In this document: one piece after another, positions 33,291-44,481 of the stretch
Layout: each line of letters opens with the position of its first letter
Position numbering within the stretch: the first letter of the stretch is position 1
NCBI GenBank assembly: GCA_947000775.1
Contig: CAMQGK010000052.1
Coordinates: 35,401,001-35,465,000, forward strand
DNA: 64,000 nucleotides
Source of the DNA: Pterois miles
Lineage: Eukaryota; Chordata; Actinopteri; Perciformes; Scorpaenidae
Direction of reading: 5' to 3'
Position numbers and translations under genes: made by a program
Notes under the pieces: generated by a model
Database searches by the model: none
Seen by the model: only the letters and a program-made list of their open reading frames with translations
Told to the model about the DNA's origin: nothing

Positions 33291-33342
33291 GTAAATACTG
33301 GATCTTAACGGGACAACGCTGCAGTTCAGAGTAACGTCGCTC

Positions 33343-33602
33343 TGTTGGACCGCCCCGCCTGTTGGACCGCCCCGCCTGTTGGACCGTCCCGCCTGTTGGA
33401 CCGCCCCGCCTGTTGGACCGTCCCGCCTGTTGGACCGCCCTACCTGTTGGACCGCCCTACCTGTTGGACCGCCCTGCCTGTTGGACCGCCCCGCCTGTTG
33501 GACCGTCCCGCCTGTTGGACCGCCCCGCCTGTTGGACCGTCCCGCCTGTTGGACCGTCCCGCCTGTTGGACCGCCCTGCCTGTTGGACCGCCCTGCCTGT
33601 TC
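33343..33602 (+). repeat. 17-bp array (GTTGGACCGCCCCGCCT) from the transposase LLDRPA codons
   Basis: About 15 copies with C/T variants fill the space between DNAAVQSNVALLDRPA and SPDLDPTENV. The unit is exactly the LLDRPA coding segment, so the array arose by repeated duplication of that piece. Confidence 0.92.
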
Positions 33603-33853
33603 CCCTGATCTAGATCCCACTGAGAACGTCTGAGGATGGATGTCAAGGGAAGTTTACAAAAACCGAGTCCGTTCCAGACCGTGGACGGCCTTCGTGAAGC
33701 ATCTTCACCACATGGAGCAACGCTCCCACCAGCCTCCTGGAAACACTCCCATCAATCATGCCTCAACCTGAAGTGATCAATAACAACAGTGGGGCTGATC
33801 AATGCTGAGTCCTTATAGATACTTTTAGTTCTGATTGGGGTTTTTAGGGCTAG

Positions 33854-33854
<1 letters not shown>

Positions 33855-33899
<45 letters not shown>

Positions 33900-33910
33900 A
33901 GGGAGAGAGG

Positions 33911-33944
<34 letters not shown>

Positions 33945-34402
33945 CTGAGAGAGAGACTGAGCGAGAGAGAGAGAGAGAGACTGAGAGAGAGAGACAGAGA
34001 AAGAGAGACTGAGAGAGAGAGACTGACAGAGAGACTGAGAGAGAGAAAGAGAGAGAGAGAGACTGAGAGAGAGAGAGACTGACAGAGAGACTGAGAGAGA
34101 GAAAGAGAGAGACTGAGAGAGAGAGACAGAGAAAGAGAGACTGACAGAGAGACTGAGAGAGAGAAAGAGAGAGAGAGAGACTGAGAGAGAGACTGAGAGA
34201 GAGAGAGAGACTGAGAGAGAGAGAGACTGAGAGAGAGAGAGACTGAGAGAGAGAGAGACTGACAGAGAGAGAGAGACTGAGAGAGAGAGAGACTGACAGA
34301 GAGAGAGAGACTGAGAGAGAGAGAGACTGAGAGAGAGAGAGAGACTGAGAGAGAGAGAGAGACTGAGACCGTCTGCTGCAGGTGGCCGGGCACTCGGGTT
34401 AC

Positions 34403-34435
<33 letters not shown>

Positions 34436-34492
34436 CATCTGAACATTCCTCTGGATTATTGGATTATTTCTGATTCTGACAGATGGACATGT

Positions 34493-34567
<75 letters not shown>

Positions 34568-35131
34568 CTGAGCAGCTGGAGGTCAAACCTGCAGCAGCCC
34601 AACCAACAAGCTGCTGGGACCATCAGACACCTGTTTCAACCCTCCTCCTCCTCTTTGTCCTCCTCTTCCTCCACCTCCTCCTCTTCCTCCACCTCCTCCC
34701 TCTTTGTCCTCCTCTTCCTCCACCTCCTCCTCTTCCTCCACCTCTTTGTCCTCCTCTTCCTCCACCTCCTCCTCTTCCTCCACCTCCTCCTCTTTGTCCT
34801 CCTCTTCCTCCACCTCCTCCTCTTCCTCCACCTCCTCCTCTTTCTCCACCTCCTCCTCTTCCTCCACCTCCTCCTCTTTGTCCTCCTCTTCCTCCACCTC
34901 CTCCTCTTTGTCCTCCTCTTCCTCCACCTCCTCCTCTTCCTCCACCTCCTCCTCTTTCTCCTCCTCTTCCTCCACCTCCTCCTCTTCCTCCACCTCTTCC
35001 TCCACCTCCTCCTCTTCCTCCTCCTCTTTCTCCTCCTCTTCCTCCACCTCCTCCTCTTCCTCCTCCTCTTTCTCCTCCTCTTCCTCCACCTCCTCCTCTT
35101 CCTCCACCTCCACCTCCTCCTCCTCCTCCTT
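33855..35131. repeat. Chain of simple repeats: (GA)n, (CA)n, (GT)n, CTCCTCTTCCTCCAC
   Basis: (GA)n with interspersed GACTGAGA at 33855-34370, (CA)n at 34405-34432, (GT)n at 34494-34565, and a 15-18-bp TCC-rich minisatellite at 34640-35131. Open frames are Ser/Leu, Glu and Pro low complexity. Confidence 0.9.
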
Positions 35132-36180
35132 AGAGAGTAGAGATTAGAGAGTAGAGTAGTAGTAGTAGTAGTAGAGAGTAGAGTAGTAGTAGTAGTAGTA
35201 GAGAGTAGGGTAGAGTAGTAGTAGTCGTAGTAGAGAGAAGAGGTTAGAGAGTAGAGTGGAGTAGAGAGTAGTAGAGTAGTAGTAGTAGTAGTAGAGAGTA
35301 GAGGTTAGAGAGTAGAGTGGAGTAGAGAGTAGTAGAGTAGTAGTAGTAGTAGTAGAGAGTAGAGGTTAGAGAGTAGAGTGGAGTAGAGAGTAGTAGAGTA
35401 GTAGTAGCAGTAGTAGTAGTAGTAGAGAGTAGAGTAGTAGTAGTAGTAGTAGTATAGAGTAGAGTGGAGTACAGAGTAGTAGAGTAGTAATACTAGTAGC
35501 AGAGAGTAGAGTAGTAGTAGTAGTAGACGAGAGTAGAGAGTACAGTAGTAGTAGTAGTAGCAGAGAGTAGAGTAGTAGTAGTAGTAGTAGTAGTAGTACT
35601 AGTAGCAGAGAGTAGAGTAGTAGTAGTAGTAGTAGTAGCAGTAACAGAGAGTAGAGTAGTAGTAGTAGTAGTAGTAGCACAGAGTAGAGTAGAGTAGTAG
35701 TAGTAGCAGTAGTAGTCGAGAGTAGAGAGTAGAGTAGTAGTAGTAGCAGAGAGTAGAGTAGTAGTAGTAGTAGTAGTAGTAGTACTAGTAGCAGAGAGTA
35801 GAGTAGTAGTAGTAGTAGTAGTAGCAGTAGCAGAGAGTAGAGTAGTAGTAGTAGTAGTAGTAGCACAGAGTAGAGTAGAGTAGTAGTAGTAGCAGTAGTA
35901 GTCGAGAGTAGAGAGTAGAGTAGTAGTAGTAGCAGAGAGTAGAGTAGTAGTAGTAGTAGTAGTAGTAGTACTAGTAGCAGAGAGTAGAGTAGTAGTAGTA
36001 GTAGTAGTAGCAGTAGCAGAGACTAGAGTAGTAGTAGTAGTAGTAGTAGCAGAGAGTAGAGTAGAGTAGAGTAGTAGTAGTAGTAGTAGTAGCAGCAGTA
36101 GCAGAGAGCAGAGTAGAGTAGTAGTAGTAGTAGCAGAGAGTAGTGTAGAGTAGTAGTAGTAGTAGTCGTAGTAGTAGTAG
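35132..36180. repeat. (GTA)n array with GAGAGTAGAG insertions
   Basis: GTA runs are broken by GAGAGTAGAGTAGTAG blocks at irregular spacing, about 1 kb in all. A long minus-strand Leu/Tyr/Thr frame covers this and the next array and is not a gene. Confidence 0.9.
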
Positions 36181-37094
36181 CAGAGAGCAGACAGCCCAGG
36201 GGAAGCAGCAGTGGTAGTAGTAGTAGTAGTAGTAGTAGCAGCAGCAGAGAGCAGACAGCCCAGGGGAAGCAGCAGTGGTAGTACGTACGTAGTAGTAGTA
36301 GTAGCAGTAGCAGAGAGCAGACAGCCCAGGGGAAGCAGCAGTGGTAGTAGTAGTAGTAGTAGTAGTAGCAGCAGCAGAGAGCAGACAGCCCAGGGGAAGC
36401 AGCAGTGGTAGTACGTACGTAGTAGTAGTAGTAGCAGCAGCAGAGAGCAGACAGCCCAGGGGAAGCAGCAGTGGTAGTACGTACGTAGTAGTAGTAGTAG
36501 TAGTAGCAGCAGCAGAGAGCAGACAGCCCAGGGGAAGCAGCAGTGGTAGTAGTAGTAGTAGTAGTAGTAGCAGCAGCAGAGAGCAGACAGCCCAGGGGAA
36601 GCAGCAGTGGTAGTACGTACGTAGTAGTAGTAGTAGTAGTAGTAGCAGAGAGCAGACAGCCCAGGGGAAGCAGCAGTGGTAGTAAGTACGTAGTAGTAGT
36701 AGTAGTAGCAGCAGCAGAGAGCAGACAGCCCAGGGGAAGCAGCAGTGGTAGTACGTACGTAGTAGTAGTAGTAGCAGCAGCAGAGAGCAGACAGCCCAGG
36801 GGAAGCAGCAGTGGTAGTACGTACGTAGTAGTAGTAGTAGCAGCAGCAGAGAGCAGACAGCCCAGGGGAAGCAGCAGTGGTAGTACGTACGTAGTAGTAG
36901 TAGTAGTAGTAGCAGCAGCAGAGAGCAGACAGCCCAGGGGAAGCAGCAGTGGTAGTACGTACGTAGTAGTAGTAGTAGCAGCAGCAGAGAACAGACAGCC
37001 CAGGGGAAGCAGCAGTGGTAGTACGTACGTAGTAGTAGTAGTAGCAGCAGCAGAGAGCAGACAGCCCAGGGGAAGCAGCAGTGGTAGTACGTAC

Positions 37095-37128
<34 letters not shown>

Positions 37129-37355
37129 CAGCAGCAGAGAGCAGACAGCCCAGGGGAAGCAGCAGTGGTAGTAGTAGTAGTAGTAGTAGTAGCAGCAGAG
37201 AACAGACAGCCCAGGGGAAGCAGCAGTGGTAGTAGTAGTAGTAGTAGTAGCAGCAGCAGAGAACAGACAGCCCAGGGGAAGCAGCAGTGGTAGTACGTAG
37301 TAGTAGTAGTAGTAGCAGCAGCAGAGAACAGACAGCCCAGGGGAAGCAGCAGTGG
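36181..37355. repeat. Minisatellite with GCAGACAGCCCAGGGGAAGC core plus (GTA)n
   Basis: About 17 copies of a conserved core (GAGAGCAGACAGCCCAGGGG, then AAGCAGCAGTGGTAGTA) are joined by variable GTA runs, many with GTACGTACGTA. The cores are nearly identical, which suggests recent expansion or gene conversion. Open frames on both strands up to about 620 codons are by-products. Confidence 0.92.
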
Positions 37356-38095
37356 CCTCCTGACCACAGTCAGACAACAGGTGAGCCGTTCCGCTCTCAG
37401 GCTCGTCTCATTGGTATTCTAACCTATTGACCTTTCCCAGAGAGAGGACTCCCAGTGGAAACACATTACCCCCTCCTCCAGGCTTTGATTCGGTCCATGT
37501 GAAGCAGAGCGCCGGCTGAACGGCGTTAAAGCGGCCAGCGAGGCTCAGAGGAGACGGCAGCAGAGAGGCAGAGGATGTCTGAGTGTCTGTGGATGAAGAG
37601 TGGAGCAGAGAACCTCATCTTCTTCACCCAAACAACAAAGAACTGCACTTTGACTCTACCAGCTACGTGTCCTTTGAGTACTTACATGTAGCTGCTACTT
37701 CACACTTCTACTCCCACTCCAGATTATTGTAGTTTTTATTTCTTTACATTTATCGAGCAGCGTTACTTACTCTGCAGATAAAAATGTGACATTAAAATCA
37801 CCTGCACTGTGTTAGATTAAACTAACCTGACCCTGAGAGAGAAGCCGTCATCGGAAAGCTCATTACAAAAAACTCTGTGCAGGTCAAGTTTGTCAGTCAA
37901 ACTCTTGCCGAAGTCAGTCAGGAGAAGAGTGAGAACATCTTTTCAGTGTCTTTCTTTGCTCCTCTTTAAATGAAGACAAATTCTCCATTTCTGATAAACA
38001 GCCATAACACCAGGTCAGCATGGTCAGCCTGTCCGGCCTGCAGCTACGCAGCCCCATACGCAGCAAACTGAATAGCTCTGCTACCGCCGTAGGTC
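37356..38095. other. Intergenic, unique sequence
   Basis: No coding exon is supported. A moderately GC-rich part at 37480-37580 follows the satellite but shows no clear gene signal. Confidence 0.35.
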
Positions 38096-39050
38096 ACGTT
38101 AGCTATTAGTCATGTTAGCCATTAGTCATGTTAGTGGTTAGTCATGTTAACGGCTAGTCATGTTAGCTGTTAGTCATGTTAGTGGTTAGTCATGTTAGCC
38201 ATTAGTCATGTTAGTGGTTAGTCATGTTAACGGCTAGTCATGTTAGCTGTTAGTCATGTTAGTGGTTAGTCATGTTAGCCATTAGTCATGTTAGTGGTTA
38301 GTCATGTTAACGGCTAGTCATGTTAGCTGTTAGTCATGTTAGTGGTTAGTCATGTTAGCCATTAGTCATGTTAGTGGTTAGTCATGTTAACGGCTAGTCA
38401 TGTTAGCTGTTGGTCACATTAGCCGTTAATCATGTTAGCTGTTAGTCATGTTAGTGGTTAGTCATGTTAGCTGTTAGTCATGTTAGTCATTAGTCATGTT
38501 AGTGGTTAGTCATGTTAACGGCTAGTCATGTTAGCTGTTAGTCATGTTAGTGGTTAGTCATGTTAGCCATTAGTCATGTTAGTGGTTAGTCATGTTAACG
38601 GCTAGTCATGTTAGCTGTTAGTCATGTTAGTGGTTAGTCATGTTAGCTGTTGGTCACATTAGCCGTTAGTCATGTTAGCCGTTAGCCATGTTAGCTGTTA
38701 GTCATGTTAGTAAATAGTCATGTTAGTCATTAGCCATGTTAGCTATTAGCCGTGTTAGCTTTTAGTCATGTTAGCGGCTAGTCATGTTAGTGGTTAGTCA
38801 TGTTAGCCATTAGTCATGTTAGTGGTTAGTCATGTTAACGGCTAGTCATATTAGCTGTTAGTCATGTTAGTGGTTAGTCATGTTAGCCATTAGTCATGTT
38901 AGCTGTTGGTCACGTTAGCCGTTAATCGTGTTAGCCGTTAGTCATGTTAGCCGTTAGCCATGTTAGCTGTTAGTCATGTTAGTAAATAGTCATGTTAGTC
39001 ATTAGCCATGTTAGCTATTAGTCATGTTAGCTGTTAGTCACTTGGCAGTC
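38096..39050. repeat. 16-bp minisatellite CATGTTAGTGGTTAGT
   Basis: About 58 copies of a 16-bp unit, with a higher-order pattern of three to five variants (GTGG, CCAT, CGGC, CTGT) that itself repeats about five times between 38110 and 38640. Confidence 0.92.
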
Positions 39051-40739
39051 ACGTGAGTCATACATCAGTGAAGTTAACATCAACCATGATCATTTCCTAA
39101 CCCTACCTGAGTTGTTGTGTTGCCTAAACCGAACTTCCTGTGAAAACAGAGGTTTATTTTGAAATGACACTAGATAGATAGATAGATAGACAGATAGATA
39201 GACAGATAGATAGATAGCCTTATTCTCCTATAACGAGGGGTACTGACCAGATGGCTTGTAGGTCTGTTTTAAAGTGTCAAAACTTCAAAAAGCAAAAAAA
39301 TCGCAGGACGATGGCCTGCGGATGTCCGCTCGCTGTGCCGGACATCTCCCCATCACCTGGGAGTGGACGGGATTCCAGGAAGCAGGACTACAGCTTGATA
39401 AATACACAAGCAAAGCCTGCATGCTTCTAATTTAGGATAAAGAAAATTAATTAAAATTAATTAAGTTTTTTAAACAACATGGATTTTACGCAGAGGGCCA
39501 AGGCTGAAGAACCGTAAACCTTCATCCTGTCTCCAGCCAGCAGGGGGCGACTCCTCTGGGTCTATAGAGTCTCTAGAAAATGATCCTCCTCTCTGATTGA
39601 TTACCTCAGTAAACACTGTAAACATCAGTTTATGGTCTCAGTCTCTAGTTTCAGTCTTTTTCAGTACAGCAGGATGTTCATTTAGTAGATTATGGTCCAT
39701 TTAGAGTCAGATAGACCAGAAAGCAGGGGACGCTGTAGGGCGGGGCTACCTGCTGATTGGCAGGTCGTTACCACGGAGTTGTCTGGTCTGGGAGTTGTCC
39801 ATGTTTTCATCTTACAACTTTAACTCTTTCTTAATGTGTTTTCAGTTCAGCAAAGTTAATTAATAATAATATTTGGTCATCTAAAATGTATTTTTCAGCA
39901 TTCAGTTGTATAAACCAAAATGATGACAACTAAAAACCAAGATGGCGATTGCCTTGTGTGCTGTAACTTAACTCCGATCTATCCTAGACCTGACTAAGTA
40001 TTACTTTGTCATGGAATCTTCAAAGTAGTTTTGTTGCCTGAAACCAAGTTGTTTCCTGCAGACAGAACTTTACTTTGAAAAGACTGGGGTGGAAATTGAT
40101 GCAGGACATTCGTAGGAAGTCACGAAAAATGAGGAATAATTTTTCATTAGATATCATAAGATATAATACGAACAGTTGTATGAGAAAATGTTGCGCTGAC
40201 CAATTCAGGCTTTTAAAATACAAGTTTTTGCTTTATCTGATCTTCTTTGACAGGAATTGAATAACTGATGTTTTTTATCTCATGTTCAGCCTTGACTTTT
40301 CTCACATAATGATGTCTGTATTGTTGGCAAAGCTTCCAGTAAAATATCTGACATCACTGAAATGAACTGGAAGATTTTAGTTTTTCTACTTAGCAGTAAT
40401 TAAGAGAGATTTTTGGGTTTTCTAGTTTCATATGATACCTGTGTCTTGACTCCAGCTCTAAAACCGAACCCACTGGAGCGCCTGAAAGACAGTAAAGTCT
40501 GTCGGGCCGCTCAGCTTCCCTGAGGCCTGCCGATAAGAGGCTTATGTCCCCCCGCAAAGAGGAGGAGGAGGAAGTGAAGGATGCTGGGATGGAGAGAGGA
40601 AGGGAGGGCAGGAAGGATGAGGGGATCCCTGATGCTCTGCTCCTCAGGAGACCAGAGTGGGTTTACAGGAAATTAAAGGTGGAGGAGCACCAAGTTTTTC
40701 TATTATATGTCCCAGTTTAATGAATCATGTATGAAGACA
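39051..40739. other. Intergenic with dispersed repeats
   Basis: 39060-39165 carries TTGTGTTGCCTAAACCGAAC, related to 21.0 and 63.7 kb. (GATA/GACA)n is at 39170-39220. 40440-40680 is a GC- and purine-rich block of unknown nature. No gene is supported. Confidence 0.45.
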
Positions 40740-41225
40740 GATACATACAGATAGACAGACAGTCAGACAGATAGACAGTCAGACAGATAGACAGACAGAC
40801 AGTCAGTCAGATAGACAGTCAGACAGACAGACAGATGGACAGTCAGTCAGATAGACAGTCAGTCAGATAGACAGTCAGACAGATAGACAGACAGACAGTC
40901 AGTCAGATAGACAGACAGACAGATGGACAGTCAGTCAGATAGACAGTCAGTCAGATAGACAGACAGACAGATAGACAGTCAGACAGACAGAAAGTCAGAC
41001 AGACAGAAAGTCAGACAGACAGATAGTCAGACAGACAGACAGACAGTCAGACAGACAGATAGTCAGACAGATAGACAGACAGACAGTCAGTCAGATAGAC
41101 AGACAGACAGATGGACAGTCAGTCAGATAGACAGTCAGTCAGATAGACAGACAGACAGATAGACAGTCAGACAGACAGACAGTCAGACAGACAGATAGTC
41201 AGACAGATAGACAGTCAGACAGGCA
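40740..41225. repeat. (CAGA/CAGT)n tetranucleotide array
   Basis: Mixed AGACAGACAGTCAGACAGAT units span about 480 bp. Confidence 0.9.
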
Positions 41226-41680
41226 GTTTCCATGGTGACTCGTGATGGTGTCAGGGATGAAGGGGTCACATCCACACCGTCTGATGTTGAGGTGACGCCG
41301 CCGTTTGAAGCGCAGCTCGTTTCCTCTCTGTTTGCTTTCTTTTATCCGTGTTGTGTCAGACGGCGGGCGGACGCCGCCGGTAACAAACCAGCTGAAATCT
41401 GCCCGGCGACCACTACTGACAGCGCTTGTGCGGCCTGTGAGATTACCCAGCATGCTCTGTTTTTGGGTACATACAAGAGTTTCATTCTTCACTGTGCAGC
41501 CGGAAGAGTTTGACTTTTATTTGTGGTGTAAGCCAGGAAATCCTGGGCTGGTGTGCCGGCCTGGACGCCGTGCCCATTGTCTGGATGCTTGGTCACTGCT
41601 CCCATTGATGCTCTTCACCCAGCTGTAAAATGTGGTGAGTGTGTGTGAGTGAGTGTGTGGAGGCTGAAACATTCAGCAGT
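41226..41680. other. Intergenic, nothing recognised
   Basis: Moderately GC-rich unique sequence between two arrays. The two short plus-strand frames (41232-41628) show no domain that I can name. Confidence 0.35.
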
Positions 41681-44197
41681 AGTGTCAGCAGTGGTATCAG
41701 CAGTGGTATCAGCAGTAGTATCAGCAGTGGTATCAGCAGTGGTATCAGCAGCAGTAGTATCAGCAGTGGTATCAGCAGTGGTATCAGCAGCAGTATCAGC
41801 AGCGGTATCAGCAGTAGTATCAGCAGTGGTATCAGCAGTGGTATCAGCAGCAGTAGTATCAGCAGTGGTATCAGCAGTGGTATCAGCAGCAGTATCAGCA
41901 GCGGTATCAGCAGCGGTATCAGCAGTAGTATCAGCAGTGGTATCAGCAGTAGTATCAGCAGCAGTAGAATCAGCAGTGGTATCAGCAGCAGTATCAGCAG
42001 CAGTAGAATCAGCAGCGGTATCAGCAGTAGTATCAGCAGCGGTATCAGCAGTAGTATCAGCAGCGGTATCAGCAGCAGTATCAGCAGTGGTATCAGCAGC
42101 AGTAGTATCAGCAGCGGTATGAGCAGTGGTATCAGCAGCAGTATCAGCAGTAGTATCAGCAGCAGTAGAATCAGCAGCGGTAGAATCAGCAGCAGTATCA
42201 GCAGTAGTATCAGCAGCAGTAGAATCAGCAGCAGTAGTATCGGCAGCAGTATCAGCAGTAGTATCAGCAGTAGTATCAGCAGCAGTAGAATCAGCAGTAG
42301 TATCAGCAGCAGTAGAATCAGCAGCAGTAGTATCGGCAGCAGTATCAGCAGTAGTATCAGCAGTAGTATCAGCAGCAGTAGTATCAGCAGTAGTATCAGC
42401 AGCAGTAGAATCAGCAGCAGTATCAGCAGCAGTAGAATCAGCAGTAGTATCAGCAGCAGTATCATCAGTAGTATCAGCAGTAGTATCAGCAGCAGTAGAA
42501 TCAGCAGCAGTATCAGCAGTAGTATCAGCAGCAGTAGAATCAGCAGCAGTAGTATCAGCAGCAGTATCAGCAGTAGTATCAGCAGTAGTATCAGCAGCAG
42601 TAGAATCAGCAGTAGTATCAGCAGCAGTAGAATCAGCAGCAGTAGTATCAGCAGTAGTATCAGCAGTAGTATCAGCAGCAGTAGAATCAGCAGTAGTATC
42701 AGCAGCAGTAGAATCAGCAGCAGTAGAATCAGCAGTAGTATCAGCAGCAGTAGAATCAGCAGCAGTATCAGCAGCAGTAGAATCAGCAGCAGTATCAGCA
42801 GCAGTATCATCAGTAGTATCAGCAGTAGTAGTATCAGCAGCAGTAGTAGTATCAGCAGTGCAGTATCAGCAGCAGTATCAGCAGTAGTATCAGCAGCGGT
42901 ATCAGCAGCAGTATCAGCAGCGGTATCAGCAGCGGTATGAGCAGCAGTATCAGCAGTGGTATCAGCAGCAGTATCAGCAGCAGCAGTATCAGCAGTGGTA
43001 TCAGCAGCAGCAGTATCAGCAGCAGCAGTATCAGCAGCAGTATCAGCAGTAGTATCAGCAGCAGCAGTATCAGCAGTAGTATCAGCAGCAGCAGTATCAG
43101 CAGTAGTATCAGCAGCAGTATCAGCAGTAGTATCAGCAGTAGTAGTAGTATCAGCAGCGCAGTATCAGCAGCAGTATCAGCAGTAGGATCAGCAGCAGCA
43201 GTAGTATCAGCAGCGCAGTATCAGCAGCAGTATCAGCAGTAGGATCAGCAGCAGCAGTATCAGCAGTAGTATCAGCAGCAGTATCAGTAGCATTAGTATC
43301 AGCAGCACAGTATCAGCAGCAGTATCAGCAAGTAGTATTAGCATCAGCAGTATCAGCAGTAGTAGCAGTAGTAGTATCAGCAGCAGTAGTAGTATCAGCA
43401 GCAGCAGTATCAGCAGCAGTATCAGCAGCAGCAGCAGTATCAGCAGCAGTATCAGCAGATCAGCAGCAGTATCAGTAGCATTAGTATCAGCAGCAGTATC
43501 AGCAGCAGTATCAGCAGTAGTATCAGCAGCAGCAGTATCAGCAGCAGCAGTAGTATCAGCAGCAGTATCAGTAGCATTAGTATCAGCAGCAGTATCAGCA
43601 GCAAGTATCAGCAGTAGTATCAGCAGCAGCAGTATCAGCAGCAGTATCAGCAGTAGTATCAGCAGCAGTAGTATCAGCAGCAGCAGTATCAGCAGCAGTA
43701 TCAGCAGTAGTATCAGCAGCAGTATCAGCAGCAGTATCAGCAGTAGTATCAGCAGCAGTATCAGCAGTAGTATCAGCAGCAGCAGTATCAGCAGTTGTAT
43801 CAGCAGCAGTATCAGCAGTAGTATCAGCAGCAGTATCAGCAGTAGTATCAGCAGTAGTATCAGCAGCAGCAGTATCAGCAGCAGTATCAGCAGTAGTATC
43901 AGCAGCAGTAGTATCAGCAGCAGCAGTATCAGCAGCAGTATCAGCAGTAGTATCAGCAGCAGTATCAGCAGTAGTATCAGCAGCAGTATCAGCAGTAGTA
44001 TCAGCAGCAGTATCAGCAGTAGTATCAGCAGCAGTATCAGCAGCAGCAGTATCAGCAGTAGTATCAGCAGCAGTATCAGCAGTAGTATCAGCAGCAGTAT
44101 CAGCAGCAGTATCAGCAGTAGTATCAGCAGCAGTATCAGCAGTAGTATCAGCAGCAGTATCAGCAGCAGCAGTATCAGCAGTAGTATCAGCAGTTGA
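41681..44197. repeat. 2.5-kb array of GTATCAGCA / GCAGTATCAGCA units
   Basis: Units of 9 and 12 bp (AGTATCAGC, CAGCAGTATCAGCAGTAGTA) in irregular order. Because both unit lengths are multiples of three, frames stay open for up to 433 codons as S-I-S-S or L-I-L-L repeats. The 5' half (to about 42,830) has GTAGAATCAG variants; the 3' half is more uniform. Confidence 0.95.
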
Positions 44198-44269
44198 TGA
44201 AAGTCATCACTAGAAAGTTTCCCTGAAGGTCTTCATACAGTTCTACAGCTTCATTTAGCAGATGCTTTT

Positions 44270-44448
44270 TTCCCCTCTTCTCTTTTCCTCTTGTTCTCCC
44301 TTTTCTCATCTAAAAAAATGGGGCGCCGTTGGGGCGGCGACCCTCAGTCCTCCCGCTCCTGTCCCCCCGTTATGTGTCACTGTTTTTTTTATGTTCTTGG
44401 ACGGGATGTAACTGAAAGATAAGTTCCCTTCGGGGATTAATAAAGTTC

Positions 44449-44480
<32 letters not shown>
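44270..44480 (+). mobile_element. 3' end of a LINE/SINE-type element
   Basis: GGCGACCCTCAGTCCTCC, then CGGGGATTAATAAAGTTCAT and (CTAT)n. This is a known kind of fish retroposon 3' end (recognised from memory); the 5' part is missing. Confidence 0.5.

Positions 44481-44481
<1 letters not shown>

Larger units (their letters stand above)
32575..33808 (+). pseudogene. Tc1-like transposase, degenerate, with internal arrays
   Basis: Pieces in different plus-strand frames follow the order of Tc1 transposases: an HTH part ending SKTVILNFFKDPESYG, then QIKAVTDSDCSPIT, LDGAEGFQRYW, GGSVMI, VVQGRQTAAG (read approximately), DNAA (second catalytic Asp), SPDLDPTENV (third catalytic residue), GWMSREVYKN, and SEVINNNSGA near the end. 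The frame is broken by stops and by two 17-bp arrays (33189-33290 and 33343-33602). No terminal inverted repeats were resolved. It is an inactive cut-and-paste transposon relic. Confidence 0.8.

Noticed and set aside
35493..37367. 624-codon minus-strand frame
   Set aside because: Made of GTA satellite; Tyr/Leu/Thr runs shift with the repeat phase.
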